64,000 bases of DNA. It comes from Aliihoeflea aestuarii (GTDB lineage Bacteria > Pseudomonadota > Alphaproteobacteria > Rhizobiales > Rhizobiaceae). The DNA is taken from the NCBI RefSeq assembly GCF_024105665.1, contig NZ_JAAAMK010000011.1, positions 48,319 to 112,318 of the forward strand, written 5' to 3'. Below, one piece after another: positions 1-7,872 of this stretch. Both the position numbers and the translations under genes were made by a program. The stretch's first letter is position 1. The number at the start of each line of letters is the position of its first letter. The notes below the pieces were generated by a model. It searched no databases and was not told the DNA's origin. It was given only the letters and a program-made list of their open reading frames with translations.

Positions 1-211
1 ACCACTCGTCGAGCAAGGCGGCCTTTCGTGAGTGACCGAGACGCCGCGCCTTTTCAATTCCATCACGAACTTCCGCTACGGTGATGACAGACAAGAACAA
101 ATCCTCGCCGCATTCCTCTATCCAGGCGGCAAGTTGGTCGTCATGCTCGCTACGGCGATGGGCAGGAGCAAGCCGGCTGACAATGTTGGTGTCGACCAGA
201 TAGAACGTCAA
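1..211 (-). CDS. vapC: PIN-domain toxin VapC, partial at window edge
   Basis: The frame reads leftward off the window, so about the first 70 residues are visible. It opens TFYLVDTNIVSRLAP, the PIN-domain start with the first metal-binding Asp in VDTN, and continues to ITVAEVRDGIEKARRLG, which carries the conserved Glu of the second acidic motif. The proposed start is TTG at 211, overlapping the antitoxin TGA by 3 nt; there is no in-frame ATG. VapC proteins are Mg-dependent ribonucleases, often cutting initiator tRNA or rRNA, and are held inactive by the cognate antitoxin. The Phd-type partner lies directly upstream. The catalytic C-terminus is not in the window, so integrity cannot be judged. 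Confidence 0.8.
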   Translation of the reverse strand, partial: MTFYLVDTNIVSRLAPAHRRSEHDDQLAAWIEECGEDLFLSVITVAEVRDGIEKARRLGHSRKAALLDEW

Positions 212-459
212 AACATGTCGTCTTTTAGAGCGCGGGCAGGTCTGCTGCCGCGTTCGGGAGTAACGTCCTCATCGATAGGCGAGTGCGTCAACAACCAGCC
301 GAGAGGCGGGACTCGTGAGAGACGTTCGTACTCCGCATAAGAAATGATCACGGCCTGTTTGCGCCCATGTCTTGTGATCACCGCGGGCTTACCCGAAAGG
401 GCATCGTCGAGCACGCGTGACAGATGCGCTTTTGCATCCCGAAGCTGGATCTCATCCAT
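208..459 (-). CDS. Phd/YefM-family antitoxin
   Basis: This 83-residue protein begins MDEIQLRDAKAHLSRVLDDA and continues PAVITRHGRKQAVIISYAEYERL, the Phd/YefM DNA-binding fold. The C-terminal part, rich in charged residues and ending DDMF, is the usual toxin-binding tail. It overlaps the vapC start, as in translationally coupled toxin-antitoxin operons. A good Shine-Dalgarno (AAAGGAA) lies about 7 nt before the ATG at 459. Family knowledge says such antitoxins neutralise the toxin and repress their own promoter; a consensus promoter and an imperfect palindrome just upstream fit that. Confidence 0.88.
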   Translation of the reverse strand: MDEIQLRDAKAHLSRVLDDALSGKPAVITRHGRKQAVIISYAEYERLSRVPPLGWLLTHSPIDEDVTPERGSRPARALKDDMF

Positions 460-474
460 GCCGCGTTCCTTTTG

Positions 475-519
475 TGACTACAGTGGTCATAATATAGCGG
501 CGAGTGTATCCATAGTCAA
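475..519 (-). promoter_or_regulatory. Sigma-70-type promoter and palindrome of the antitoxin-toxin operon
   Basis: On the minus strand TTGACT (519-514) and TATATT (496-491) are 17 nt apart, an almost ideal -35/-10 pair. Immediately downstream, TGACCACTGTAGTCA (489-475) is an imperfect palindrome with 12 of 15 symmetric positions. Its position over the start site suits autorepression by the Phd-type antitoxin; the operator role is inference. Confidence 0.65.
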
Positions 520-528
520 AGGCCGACG

Positions 529-1371
529 TTAAAACCGCATCAGCACCAGTCCGGCAAGAACGATCCCTATGGCAAGGATGCGATAGCCTCGCATCTTCTC
601 GCCGAGGAAGACGACGCCGATGATGACGGCGAAGATGACGCTCGTCTCGCGCAGTGCCGCCACCAACGCGATGGGTGCTACGGTGAAGCCCCAGATCGCG
701 ATCCAGTAGGCGCCGAGCGACAGCGCGCCGGCCACGAATCCAGCTTTCCAGTTCTGTGCGATCATCTGCCCGGTCGCCCTGCCCTGCCGCACCAGCGCCC
801 AGAGAAGAAGCGGGATGCCGTCAAGCACGAACAGCCACAGCACATAGGAATGCGCATCCTGCGCCGCCCGCGCGCCGATGCCATCCGACATCGTGTAGCC
901 TGCGATGAAAACCGATGTGATGAACGCGAAGACGATCCCGCGCGGCGACGCCTTCAGCGCTTTCAGGCCGCCGTCGAGCGACAGCGTCACGATGCCGAGG
1001 CCGAGCACGAGGATGCCGAGCGTGGCAAGCGGCGAGATGTCTTCGCCGAGAAGAAAGATGCTCGCGCCAAGCGTGAGCATGGGCGCCGTGCCGCGCGCAA
1101 GCGGATAGATCTTGCCGAGTTCGCCATACGCATAGGCATTGGCGAGGAAGACGTTGTAGCCGACATGCAGCGCGACCGAGAGCGCCAGCCACGGCCACGC
1201 TTCCGCTCGGGGAAAGTCGACGAAGAACAGACCGGGCAGCGCGATGAGCGCGCTCATCGCCGCCAGCATCGTCATCAGCGCCACACGGTCGCCGCGAAAA
1301 CGCAGAACGGCGTTCCAGCCCGCATGCATCATGGCGGAGGCGAGGACGATCGAAATGACGGCAAGGCTCAT
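529..1371 (-). CDS. EamA/DMT-family transporter
   Basis: This 280-residue protein is almost wholly hydrophobic, with about ten predicted membrane segments in two homologous halves, the layout of EamA (drug/metabolite transporter) permeases. The first half opens MSLAVISIVLASAMMHAGWN. The second half carries VAALRETSVIFAVIIGVVFLGE, the conserved helix and Glu seen at the same place in other EamA proteins. Family members export metabolites or amino acids. The substrate cannot be told from sequence, and the neighbours (toxin-antitoxin, dipeptidase) give no clear hint. Confidence 0.8.
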   Translation of the reverse strand: MSLAVISIVLASAMMHAGWNAVLRFRGDRVALMTMLAAMSALIALPGLFFVDFPRAEAWPWLALSVALHVGYNVFLANAYAYGELGKIYPLARGTAPMLTLGASIFLLGEDISPLATLGILVLGLGIVTLSLDGGLKALKASPRGIVFAFITSVFIAGYTMSDGIGARAAQDAHSYVLWLFVLDGIPLLLWALVRQGRATGQMIAQNWKAGFVAGALSLGAYWIAIWGFTVAPIALVAALRETSVIFAVIIGVVFLGEKMRGYRILAIGIVLAGLVLMRF

Positions 1372-1534
1372 GCGTCCGAACTATAGCCGGATACGCAAAA
1401 GCACAATCGACGCAGCTTGGCCCAAGGGCATGACGCACGTAGTCCAACCAAAGAAATTTGATGCGAACGCGCCGCGAAGACGCCCTCCATGTGCTTAACT
1501 GCGAATCCGCATCCATGAGACGAATCGAGATCCA

Positions 1535-2599
1535 ATGCCTGCAATCACCCCCGTTTTCGATGGTCATAACGACACGCTGCTGCGGCTTCATCTATCGAAG
1601 TCAGCCGACCCGGTCGGTGATTTCCTGAACGGCGGCGCGGGCGGTCATATCGACCTGCCACGCGCGATCGAAGGGGGCTTGCGCGCGGGGCTGTTCGCGA
1701 TCTTCATCCCCTCACCCGGCAAGCCGGCCGATGTCGACGAGATCATGAGCCGGCCCACCTATGATGCACCATTGCCCGAACGCTGCGCGCAGGAAGCGGC
1801 TCTCGGCCATACGCTGGCGATGGCCGCGATCCTGTTTCGCATCGAAGCCGCATCGAACGGAAAGGTAAAGGTCTGTCGCACCGCCGCCGAAATCGCGGCG
1901 ACCGCCGCGGCGGGCAATCTTGCGGCTGTGCTTCACATCGAGGGCGCGGAGGCGATCGACCCGGATTTCAATGCGCTGGACGTGCTGTATCGGGCTGGGC
2001 TGCGTTCGCTCGGTCCCGTCTGGAGCCGCCCGAACATATTCGGCCATGGCGTCCCATTCCGCTTTCCTTCGACACCCGACACCGGTCCTGGCCTGACCGA
2101 TCTCGGCCGTGAACTCGTGCGCCGCTGCAACGCGCTCGGCATCGCGTTCGACCTGTCGCACATCACCGAAAGGGGTTTTTGGGATACCGCCGGGCTGTCC
2201 ACCGCGCCGCTCGTAGCATCCCATTCGAATGCCCATGCGGTGACGCCGCACGCGCGCAACCTCACCGACGAGCAACTCGCCGCGATCGGCGAGACGAAGG
2301 GCATCGCCGGCCTGAATTACGCCACGGCATTCCTGCGCCCTGACGGACAAATGCGGCCCGATACGCCTTTCGAAATGATGCTGCGCCATATCGACCATAT
2401 GGTCGACAAGGCAGGCATCGACAGCGTCGGGCTCGGATCGGATTTCGACGGCGCGATGGTGCCGGCCGATCTGGGCGACGCGCGCGGCCTGCCAAAGCTC
2501 GTCGAAGCGATGCGTGCTCATGGCTATTCAGGCGAAGAAATCGACAAGCTCTGCTTCGGAAACTGGCTGCGCGTGCTCGGCGAAACCTGGAACGGATGA
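1535..2599 (+). CDS. Membrane dipeptidase, peptidase family M19
   Basis: This 354-residue protein begins MPAITPVFDGHNDTLLRL; the DGHND motif provides the first zinc ligands (His, Asp) of the M19 TIM-barrel. Later motifs also fit: VLHIEGAEAI (bridging Glu), AFDLSHITERGFWD (zinc His), VASHSNAHAV (second zinc His) and GLGSDFDGAM (catalytic Asp). Length matches the family (320-400). M19 enzymes hydrolyse dipeptides, including L,D- and beta-amino dipeptides, and some cleave beta-lactam-like bonds. No signal peptide is visible, so it is probably cytoplasmic. It is monocistronic and divergent from the EamA gene. Confidence 0.9.
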   Translation: MPAITPVFDGHNDTLLRLHLSKSADPVGDFLNGGAGGHIDLPRAIEGGLRAGLFAIFIPSPGKPADVDEIMSRPTYDAPLPERCAQEAALGHTLAMAAILFRIEAASNGKVKVCRTAAEIAATAAAGNLAAVLHIEGAEAIDPDFNALDVLYRAGLRSLGPVWSRPNIFGHGVPFRFPSTPDTGPGLTDLGRELVRRCNALGIAFDLSHITERGFWDTAGLSTAPLVASHSNAHAVTPHARNLTDEQLAAIGETKGIAGLNYATAFLRPDGQMRPDTPFEMMLRHIDHMVDKAGIDSVGLGSDFDGAMVPADLGDARGLPKLVEAMRAHGYSGEEIDKLCFGNWLRVLGETWNG

Positions 2600-2663
2600 C
2601 CGACGAAAAAGCCGCCGGTTCCTTTTACCCTTCGCCAACCTCCATGGGGTAGAAGCTCGTCAT

Positions 2664-2738
2664 GGCCTCGTGGCGGAGGGGACGCGAGGGACCTGCAAGT
2701 CCCGTCACCCCAGGTTCGATTCCTGGGCGAGGCCTCCA
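2664..2738 (+). tRNA. tRNA-Cys(GCA)-like gene with non-canonical cloverleaf
   Basis: A 7-bp acceptor stem (GGCCTCG 2664-2670 with CGAGGCC 2728-2734), discriminator T and encoded CCA (2736-2738) frame a 75-nt unit. The T arm is CCAGG/TTCGATT/CCTGG, and the anticodon loop reads CTGCAAG (anticodon GCA, Cys). GCA together with discriminator U73 are the main known CysRS identity elements. Three things are odd. The D arm is only GCG/CGC with a 7-nt loop. The anticodon stem GGGA/TCCC leaves an 8-nt loop, or 6 nt if C and G close it. One extra G sits between T stem and acceptor, allowing an 8+5 acceptor branch. It fills the gap between the dipeptidase and the convergent phospholipase gene. It could be a diverged working tRNA or a decayed copy. 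Confidence 0.55.
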
Positions 2739-2740
2739 CT

Positions 2741-4018
2741 TCAAAGCTGGGTCCTGAGCCAGCTCGACACCCAGTCCTTCGTCTTTTCCCACCATGACCG
2801 GCTCTGCCATTCCTCCAGCGTGATCTGGCGCGACAATTCGAGGTCGGCGTTGAAAATGTCGATCTGCGTCTGCGCGAACACCTCGTCATAGACATTGAGG
2901 TTGGACTCGTCGTTGAGCCGGAACGAGCGTTCGTCGAGATTGGTCGAGCCGATCGTCGTCCACCAGCCGTCGACGATCAGGACCTTCGGGTGATACATGG
3001 TCGGCTGATATTCATGCAGCCGCACCCCGGCCTCCAGAAGCTCGCCCCAGAAATGACGCGAGCCGTGTCGCACGACAGGCATGTCGGTCTGTTCTCCGGG
3101 CACGATGATGTCGACTTCGACGCCCCGCGCCCTTGCATCGAGAAGCTGCCCGATGGCCACGTCGTCGGGCACGAAATAGGCCATCGCGATGCGGATATTC
3201 TGCGTGGATCCGGCCATCGCCATCATCAGCATCTGGTGCATGGATTTGGCGCCGCCGTTCGGCGACGATTTCACATGCTGGACACGCAAGTCGCCCAAAT
3301 CCTCCTGCTCCGGGTAGAACGCGTCGCCCTGAAGCAGTTCGCCCGTCGCCTCGATCCAGTTCTCGGCAAAGGCCGCCTGCATGTCGGCCACCGCCGGCCC
3401 TTCGACGCGGTAGTGATTGTCCCGCCATTCTTCCGGATTGCGCGCGTCGCCGAGCCACTTGTCGCCGATCCCCACCCCTCCGGTGAAGCCGACCCGGCCA
3501 TCGACGATCAGGAGCTTGCGGTGCGTGCGGTAATTGATCCGGTCGAGCGTGTACCAGCGGATCGGGCGGAAGCGCTCGAACGCGACACCCGCTTCGGTCA
3601 TGATTTCGATGATGTCCTCGTCGAACGGGATCGAACCGACGAAGTCGATCAGCACCCGGACCGGTACGCCCTCGCGCGACTTTTCGGCCAGCGCGGTGGC
3701 GAATTCGCGCGCGATCTCGCCGGACCAATAGATATAGGTAGCGAAATTGACGCTGACCTTAGCCTCGCGGATCGCCTGAAGCATTGGTGGAAATATTTCA
3801 TCGCCGTTGACGAGCGTCTGGATCGTATGGCCGGGCTGCACATCGCCTTCGAAGACCGAATGCATCGTGCGAAGAAATTCAGGATCGGACACGGCCGCGA
3901 CGTGTGGGATCGGTTCCTGCACCTGCGTACGCGGGGGAACCAGATTGACGATGACGATCGAAAGAATACCCGCAACCGCCAGAACGCCGACGAATTGCGC
4001 AATGCGTTTCCAGTTCAT
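2741..4018 (-). CDS. Phospholipase D-family protein (cardiolipin synthase-like)
   Basis: The start at 4018 (MNWKRIAQFVGV) gives 425 residues with one N-terminal membrane anchor. An upstream in-frame ATG at 4105 would overlap the divergent neighbour and has no visible ribosome site. Two HKD catalytic motifs are present: THRKLLIVDGRVGFTGG in the first half and YHPKVLIVDGWWTTIGS in the second, each followed by the conserved Gly/Asn region (STNLDERSF). These enzymes form or cleave phosphodiester bonds through a covalent phospho-His; cardiolipin synthase (phosphatidyl transfer) is the likeliest role. The adjacent divergent gene is a second PLD-family enzyme. The stop lies 2 nt beyond the tRNA-like CCA end. 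Confidence 0.82.
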   Translation of the reverse strand: MNWKRIAQFVGVLAVAGILSIVIVNLVPPRTQVQEPIPHVAAVSDPEFLRTMHSVFEGDVQPGHTIQTLVNGDEIFPPMLQAIREAKVSVNFATYIYWSGEIAREFATALAEKSREGVPVRVLIDFVGSIPFDEDIIEIMTEAGVAFERFRPIRWYTLDRINYRTHRKLLIVDGRVGFTGGVGIGDKWLGDARNPEEWRDNHYRVEGPAVADMQAAFAENWIEATGELLQGDAFYPEQEDLGDLRVQHVKSSPNGGAKSMHQMLMMAMAGSTQNIRIAMAYFVPDDVAIGQLLDARARGVEVDIIVPGEQTDMPVVRHGSRHFWGELLEAGVRLHEYQPTMYHPKVLIVDGWWTTIGSTNLDERSFRLNDESNLNVYDEVFAQTQIDIFNADLELSRQITLEEWQSRSWWEKTKDWVSSWLRTQL

Positions 4019-4103
4019 GTAACCCCACCGCTCGCTTATTGCGTTCGCCATGTAGGGCGTTCGGTTGACAGGTCCATCGCGCGCGTGATCCATCCTGTAC
4101 GGC

Positions 4104-5546
4104 ATGTATGAAACGCTTCAGACTTACTGGCCGCACATCCTGTTCGCGCTCGGGCTCCTGATGGGAATTCCGGCGGCGATCCATGCCGCGATGACGAAGG
4201 ACGACGTGCGCGCGGCGATCGGCTGGGTGGGTGTCATTCTCCTGTCGCCGGTTCTCGGCGCGATCATCTACGCGATTGCGGGTGTCAACCGTATCCGCCG
4301 CGAGACGGTCGGCAAGACCAGGACCAGCGAGGACGTCGAAAGCGCGGCCGGCCCCGGACCGGGAGAAACCTCGCCTGCCTTTCCCGCAGGGTCGCGTTTC
4401 GAGGCGATGCGAACGCTCGGCGACCGGGTATCGCCCTTCTGGCTGACGGCGGGTAACGAAATCCGGATTCTGCATGGCGGCGACGAGGCCTATCCGGCGA
4501 TGATCGCGCAGATCGACGCCGCGCAGCGCTACATCGTCCTTTCAAGCTATATTTTCGACAATGACCCGGTCGGCCGACTGGTGGCGGACGCGTTGGCGCG
4601 GGCGGTCGCGCGCGGCGTCGAGGTCCGTGTCCTGATCGATGCCATCGGCGCGCGCTATTCGCGCCCCTCCATTCGCGACCGCCTGCGTGACGGCAACGTG
4701 CCGAACCGGCTGTTTCTCGGCAACATCATCGGCTTCCGCCTGCCCTATGCGAATCTGCGCAATCACCGCAAGATGATGGTCGTCGACGGCAGCGTCGGCT
4801 TTACGGGCGGCATGAACATACGGCAGATGTTCGCCACGTCGCCGGAAAATCCCGAACCGCACCGCGACACGCATTTTCGCATCACGGGGCCGGTCGTCGC
4901 GCAGATTTTCGCCGTCTTCGCCAATGACTGGTTCTTCGTCCACCGCGAACGGCTCGACGGCCCTATCTGGCGCGGCGCCGATGACGAGCCGCAGGGTCCG
5001 TCGGTCGCCCGCGTGATCTTTTCCGGCCCCGACCAGCGCGTCGATGCGACCCATGCGATGGTGATGGGCGCAGCCGCCGTGGCACGCAAGAGGTTGATTA
5101 TCGCCTCACCCTATTTCCTGCCGGACCTGCAACTCGTCGGTGCGCTCGCATCCGCCGCCCGGCGCGGCGTCGAGGTGGATATCGTCATCCCCTCGTCGAA
5201 CAATCTGCGTCTCGTCGATTATGCCATGACGGCGCAGCTCGATCAGGTGATCGGTCCTGGCTGCCGCGTGTGGCGCTCGGCGGGTCCCTTCGATCATTCC
5301 AAGCTGATGACCGTGGACGGGCGATGGTCGCTGGTCGGTTCGTCCAATATGGACACGCGAAGTCTACGCCTCAATTTCGAATTCGACATCGAGGTCTACG
5401 ATCCGCACTTCGCCTCGCTCGTCGAAACCCATCTGCGCGGGCGCATCGCCTCGGGGCAGGAGGAAACGCTGGCGACGCTGAAAGGCCGCGCCTTTACCAA
5501 GCGGCTGCGCAATCGCATCGTCTGGCTCGCATCCCCATATCTTTAA
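4104..5546 (+). CDS. cls: Cardiolipin synthase (PLDc_N type)
   Basis: This 480-residue protein has two N-terminal membrane segments (LFALGLLMGIPAAIHA and IGWVGVILLSPVLGAIIYAI), forming the PLDc_N domain of bacterial ClsA. Two HKD motifs follow: NHRKMMVVDGSVGFTGGMN near residue 220 and DHSKLMTVDGRWSLVGSSNMD near 395. Length matches ClsA (about 480). The reaction condenses two phosphatidylglycerols to cardiolipin and glycerol at the inner membrane. It is divergent from another PLD gene, with starts only about 86 nt apart, so the two may share a promoter region. Of the pair this is the more typical cardiolipin synthase. Confidence 0.87.
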   Translation: MYETLQTYWPHILFALGLLMGIPAAIHAAMTKDDVRAAIGWVGVILLSPVLGAIIYAIAGVNRIRRETVGKTRTSEDVESAAGPGPGETSPAFPAGSRFEAMRTLGDRVSPFWLTAGNEIRILHGGDEAYPAMIAQIDAAQRYIVLSSYIFDNDPVGRLVADALARAVARGVEVRVLIDAIGARYSRPSIRDRLRDGNVPNRLFLGNIIGFRLPYANLRNHRKMMVVDGSVGFTGGMNIRQMFATSPENPEPHRDTHFRITGPVVAQIFAVFANDWFFVHRERLDGPIWRGADDEPQGPSVARVIFSGPDQRVDATHAMVMGAAAVARKRLIIASPYFLPDLQLVGALASAARRGVEVDIVIPSSNNLRLVDYAMTAQLDQVIGPGCRVWRSAGPFDHSKLMTVDGRWSLVGSSNMDTRSLRLNFEFDIEVYDPHFASLVETHLRGRIASGQEETLATLKGRAFTKRLRNRIVWLASPYL

Positions 5547-5635
5547 GGCGATGTGAGTAAATTCATCGTCAAATCGACGCATTTGCAACGGATTGCGCTG
5601 GGCCGCGTTGGATTCGCCATGACCAGGGTCGCAGG

Positions 5636-6490
5636 ATGAAAGCACTCCGCCGGATCGGCAGGATCAAAAAGCTCGCGAATTCGAAGCACATCGCCAATCT
5701 GCGCGATGCAAAGACGGTCTACGAGCGCCATGACGGCGCGGGCGACAGGGCCGATCTGGTCGTGGCATCCTACAACATCCACAAATGCGTCGGCACGGAT
5801 GGCAAGTTCGATCCCATGCGCACGGCCACGGTGATCGACGAGCTTGGAGCCGACATCGTCGCGATCCAGGAGGCCGACCGGCGCTTCGGCACGCGCGACG
5901 GTCTGCTCGACCTTCTCCATATCGAGGAAAAGCTGGGACTGAGCGCCGTTCCGGTCGGCATGAGCGACGCCAGCCATGGCTGGCACGGCAATGCGCTTTT
6001 GTACCGTGAAGGCGCGGTGCGCGACGTGCAGCGTCTCAAACTGCCCGGTGCCGAACCGCGCGGCGCGATCGTCGTCGATCTGGAGGTCAAGAGCGGCGTA
6101 TTGCGTGTGATCGCGGCGCATCTGGGTCTTCTGCGCCATTCGCGCGCGCGCCAGATCGAAGCGCTCATCGCCGAAGTTTCTGAATGCGGCACCAAGCCGA
6201 CGCTCATACTTGGCGATCTCAACGAATGGCGGCTCGGACGGCGTTCGGCGCTCAGCCGTCTACCCGAAACATTCGCGCCGAGCGAGGCATTGCCGAGCTT
6301 CCCCTCGCGCTACCCGGTGCTGGCGCTCGACCGCATCGTCGGTACGCCTGCCGATCTCGTCGCGCGTGTGGAAGTGCACGATTCGGAACTTGCCCGAATT
6401 GCTTCGGATCACCGCCCGATCAAAGCCCATATCGACCTGAAGCCCATCAAGGCAAACCCCAAGGCACAGACCGCACATCACGCTCTGTGA
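5636..6490 (+). CDS. Endonuclease/exonuclease/phosphatase (EEP) family hydrolase
   Basis: This 284-residue protein carries the EEP metal-hydrolase motifs in order: VASYNIHKCVG (Asn), DIVAIQEADRR (catalytic Glu), LIAAHLGL, LILGDLNEWR (Asp/Asn pair) and ASDHRPIKAHI (catalytic Asp-His) near the C-terminus. Such enzymes cleave phosphodiester bonds in nucleic acids, inositol phosphates or phospholipids. It follows the cardiolipin synthase in the same direction after 89 nt. A lipid-linked role is therefore possible but not shown. Confidence 0.8.
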   Translation: MKALRRIGRIKKLANSKHIANLRDAKTVYERHDGAGDRADLVVASYNIHKCVGTDGKFDPMRTATVIDELGADIVAIQEADRRFGTRDGLLDLLHIEEKLGLSAVPVGMSDASHGWHGNALLYREGAVRDVQRLKLPGAEPRGAIVVDLEVKSGVLRVIAAHLGLLRHSRARQIEALIAEVSECGTKPTLILGDLNEWRLGRRSALSRLPETFAPSEALPSFPSRYPVLALDRIVGTPADLVARVEVHDSELARIASDHRPIKAHIDLKPIKANPKAQTAHHAL

Positions 6491-6546
6491 GCCGGAACCT
6501 CCTGTCCCTCGAAGGCGTTTCGTGGGGTATAAAAGGAGTTTCTGAA

Positions 6547-6858
6547 ATGGCACCCACCCGCACCTTGACCGACCGTGACGAAATCCGCGACTGGGCGGCC
6601 GCCCGAATGGGCTCGCCGGCCATCAGCGAGGCGTCGCCCTCCGTCGGCGGTGACGATCCGATCCTCTCGCTCGTCTTCGACCAGGCATCCTATCAGGATC
6701 AGGACCGTGGCGCGGACGCCGCGATGGCCCTCGGAGGACGCGAGATCGTCGAGTGGGACGAATGGTTCAAGGTCTTCAATGAAAAGGGTCTCGCCCTCGT
6801 CGTGCGCGAGGAGGAACCCGGCCGAAAGGATTCCTTCCACGAGATCGTGGCGAGGTAG
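6547..6858 (+). CDS. Conserved-looking 103-residue protein upstream of ku
   Basis: ATG at 6547 follows a strong Shine-Dalgarno (AAAAGGAG, 6533-6540). The product is small and acidic: MAPTRTLTDRDEIRDWAAAR, a low-complexity middle (SEASPSVGGDDP), then EWDEWFKVFNEKGLALVVRE. I recognise no named domain. The next gene, Ku, starts 8 nt after the stop, so the two are almost certainly co-transcribed. By position it may belong to the end-joining module; by sequence its function is unknown. Confidence 0.7.
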   Translation: MAPTRTLTDRDEIRDWAAARMGSPAISEASPSVGGDDPILSLVFDQASYQDQDRGADAAMALGGREIVEWDEWFKVFNEKGLALVVREEEPGRKDSFHEIVAR

Positions 6859-6866
6859 GACGTACC

Positions 6867-7673
6867 ATGGCTCCGCGGTCGTTCTGGAAGGGCTATCTCA
6901 AACTGTCGCTCGTGACATGCCCCATATCCATGATGCCCGCGACGACCGCCGGTGAAAAAGTCCGGTTCCACACGATCAACGCCAGGACCGGAAACCGCAT
7001 CGAGAGCCGCTATATCGATGCGGTAACCGGCAAGCCGCTCGCCGAGAAGGACGAGGTGAAAGGTTACGAGGTCGCCGAAGACGAGCACGTCATGCTCGAG
7101 GATGACGAACTGGCAGCCGTCGCCCTCGAAAGCACGCGCACCATCGACATCGAGAAGTTCGTGCCGGCCGATTCCATCGGCTGGATTTGGCTCGACAAGC
7201 CGCACTACCTCGCGCCCGATGACAAGGTGGGCGAAGAAGCCTTCGCCGTCATCCGCGACGCCATGCGCGCCACGAAGACAGTCGGCATCTCGCGCGTCGT
7301 CCTCTACCGTCGCGAGCGGGCCGTGATGCTGGAAGCGCGCGGAAAGGGCATCGTCCTGTGGACATTGCGCTATGGCGACGAGGTGCGCGACGACGCCGAC
7401 TATTTTGCCGATATCGAGAAGGACAAGCCCGATCCGAAAGTCATCAAGCTCGTCAAATCGCTGATCGACGAGCGAACTGCGGAGTGGGACACGAAACTCG
7501 TCGAGGACCCGGTTCAGGACAAGCTGAAAAAGATTATCGCGGCAAAGAAGAAAAAGAAGAAGCCCGTCGCGGCGAAAACCAACGCGCAACCCGAACCGGA
7601 AACGCCCTCGAATGTGGTGTCCATCATGGACGCGCTGAAGAAAAGCATCGCGAAGGAAAAAGCGGGGAAGTAG
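6867..7673 (+). CDS. ku: Non-homologous end-joining protein Ku
   Basis: This 268-residue protein begins MAPRSFWKGYLKLSLVTCPI, the standard bacterial Ku start, and carries VRFHTINARTGNRIESRYID and VPADSIGWIWLDKPHYLAPD of the beta-barrel core. The C-terminus (AAKKKKKKPVAAKTN onward) is a lysine-rich extension like those reported to contact DNA or LigD. Bacterial Ku homodimers ring broken DNA ends and recruit LigD. It is convergent with a ligD-ku pair, so the locus carries two Ku paralogues. Confidence 0.95.
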   Translation: MAPRSFWKGYLKLSLVTCPISMMPATTAGEKVRFHTINARTGNRIESRYIDAVTGKPLAEKDEVKGYEVAEDEHVMLEDDELAAVALESTRTIDIEKFVPADSIGWIWLDKPHYLAPDDKVGEEAFAVIRDAMRATKTVGISRVVLYRRERAVMLEARGKGIVLWTLRYGDEVRDDADYFADIEKDKPDPKVIKLVKSLIDERTAEWDTKLVEDPVQDKLKKIIAAKKKKKKPVAAKTNAQPEPETPSNVVSIMDALKKSIAKEKAGK

Positions 7674-7700
7674 CTGGCTGGAACCGGCACGCTTTGATCG

Positions 7701-7830
7701 AACCTCGCGGCCGTCATTTCTGTGACGAGCACAGAAATGACGGCCGCGAGGTTGAGCGCTCAAGCGAGGAAGAAACTGGCGGAACCCTCGATGCCGTCAC
7801 CTCTGTGCACGTCACAGAGGTCCATGCCTC
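7701..7830. repeat. REPIN-like pair of palindromes between ku and ligD
   Basis: The 199-bp gap between the convergent genes holds two hairpins. The first (7701-7753) has a perfect 24-bp stem around loop ACGAG, with core TTTCTGTG/CACAGAAA. The second (about 7791-7830) has ACCTCTGTG/CACAGAGGT around loop CACGT and flanks like the other copies in the window (GCCGTCA, TCCATGCC). Stem bases differ between copies but stay paired. The long perfect stem may end transcription from both sides, although no U tract follows. Confidence 0.75.
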
Positions 7831-7872
7831 GACCCGCCTGTCTTCGCATCACGAAAAAATCTCGCTGGAGAC

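Noticed and set aside
4019..4105. A longer start for the first PLD protein
   Set aside because: It would add a hydrophilic leader before the membrane anchor and overlap the divergent cls start; no Shine-Dalgarno is visible.
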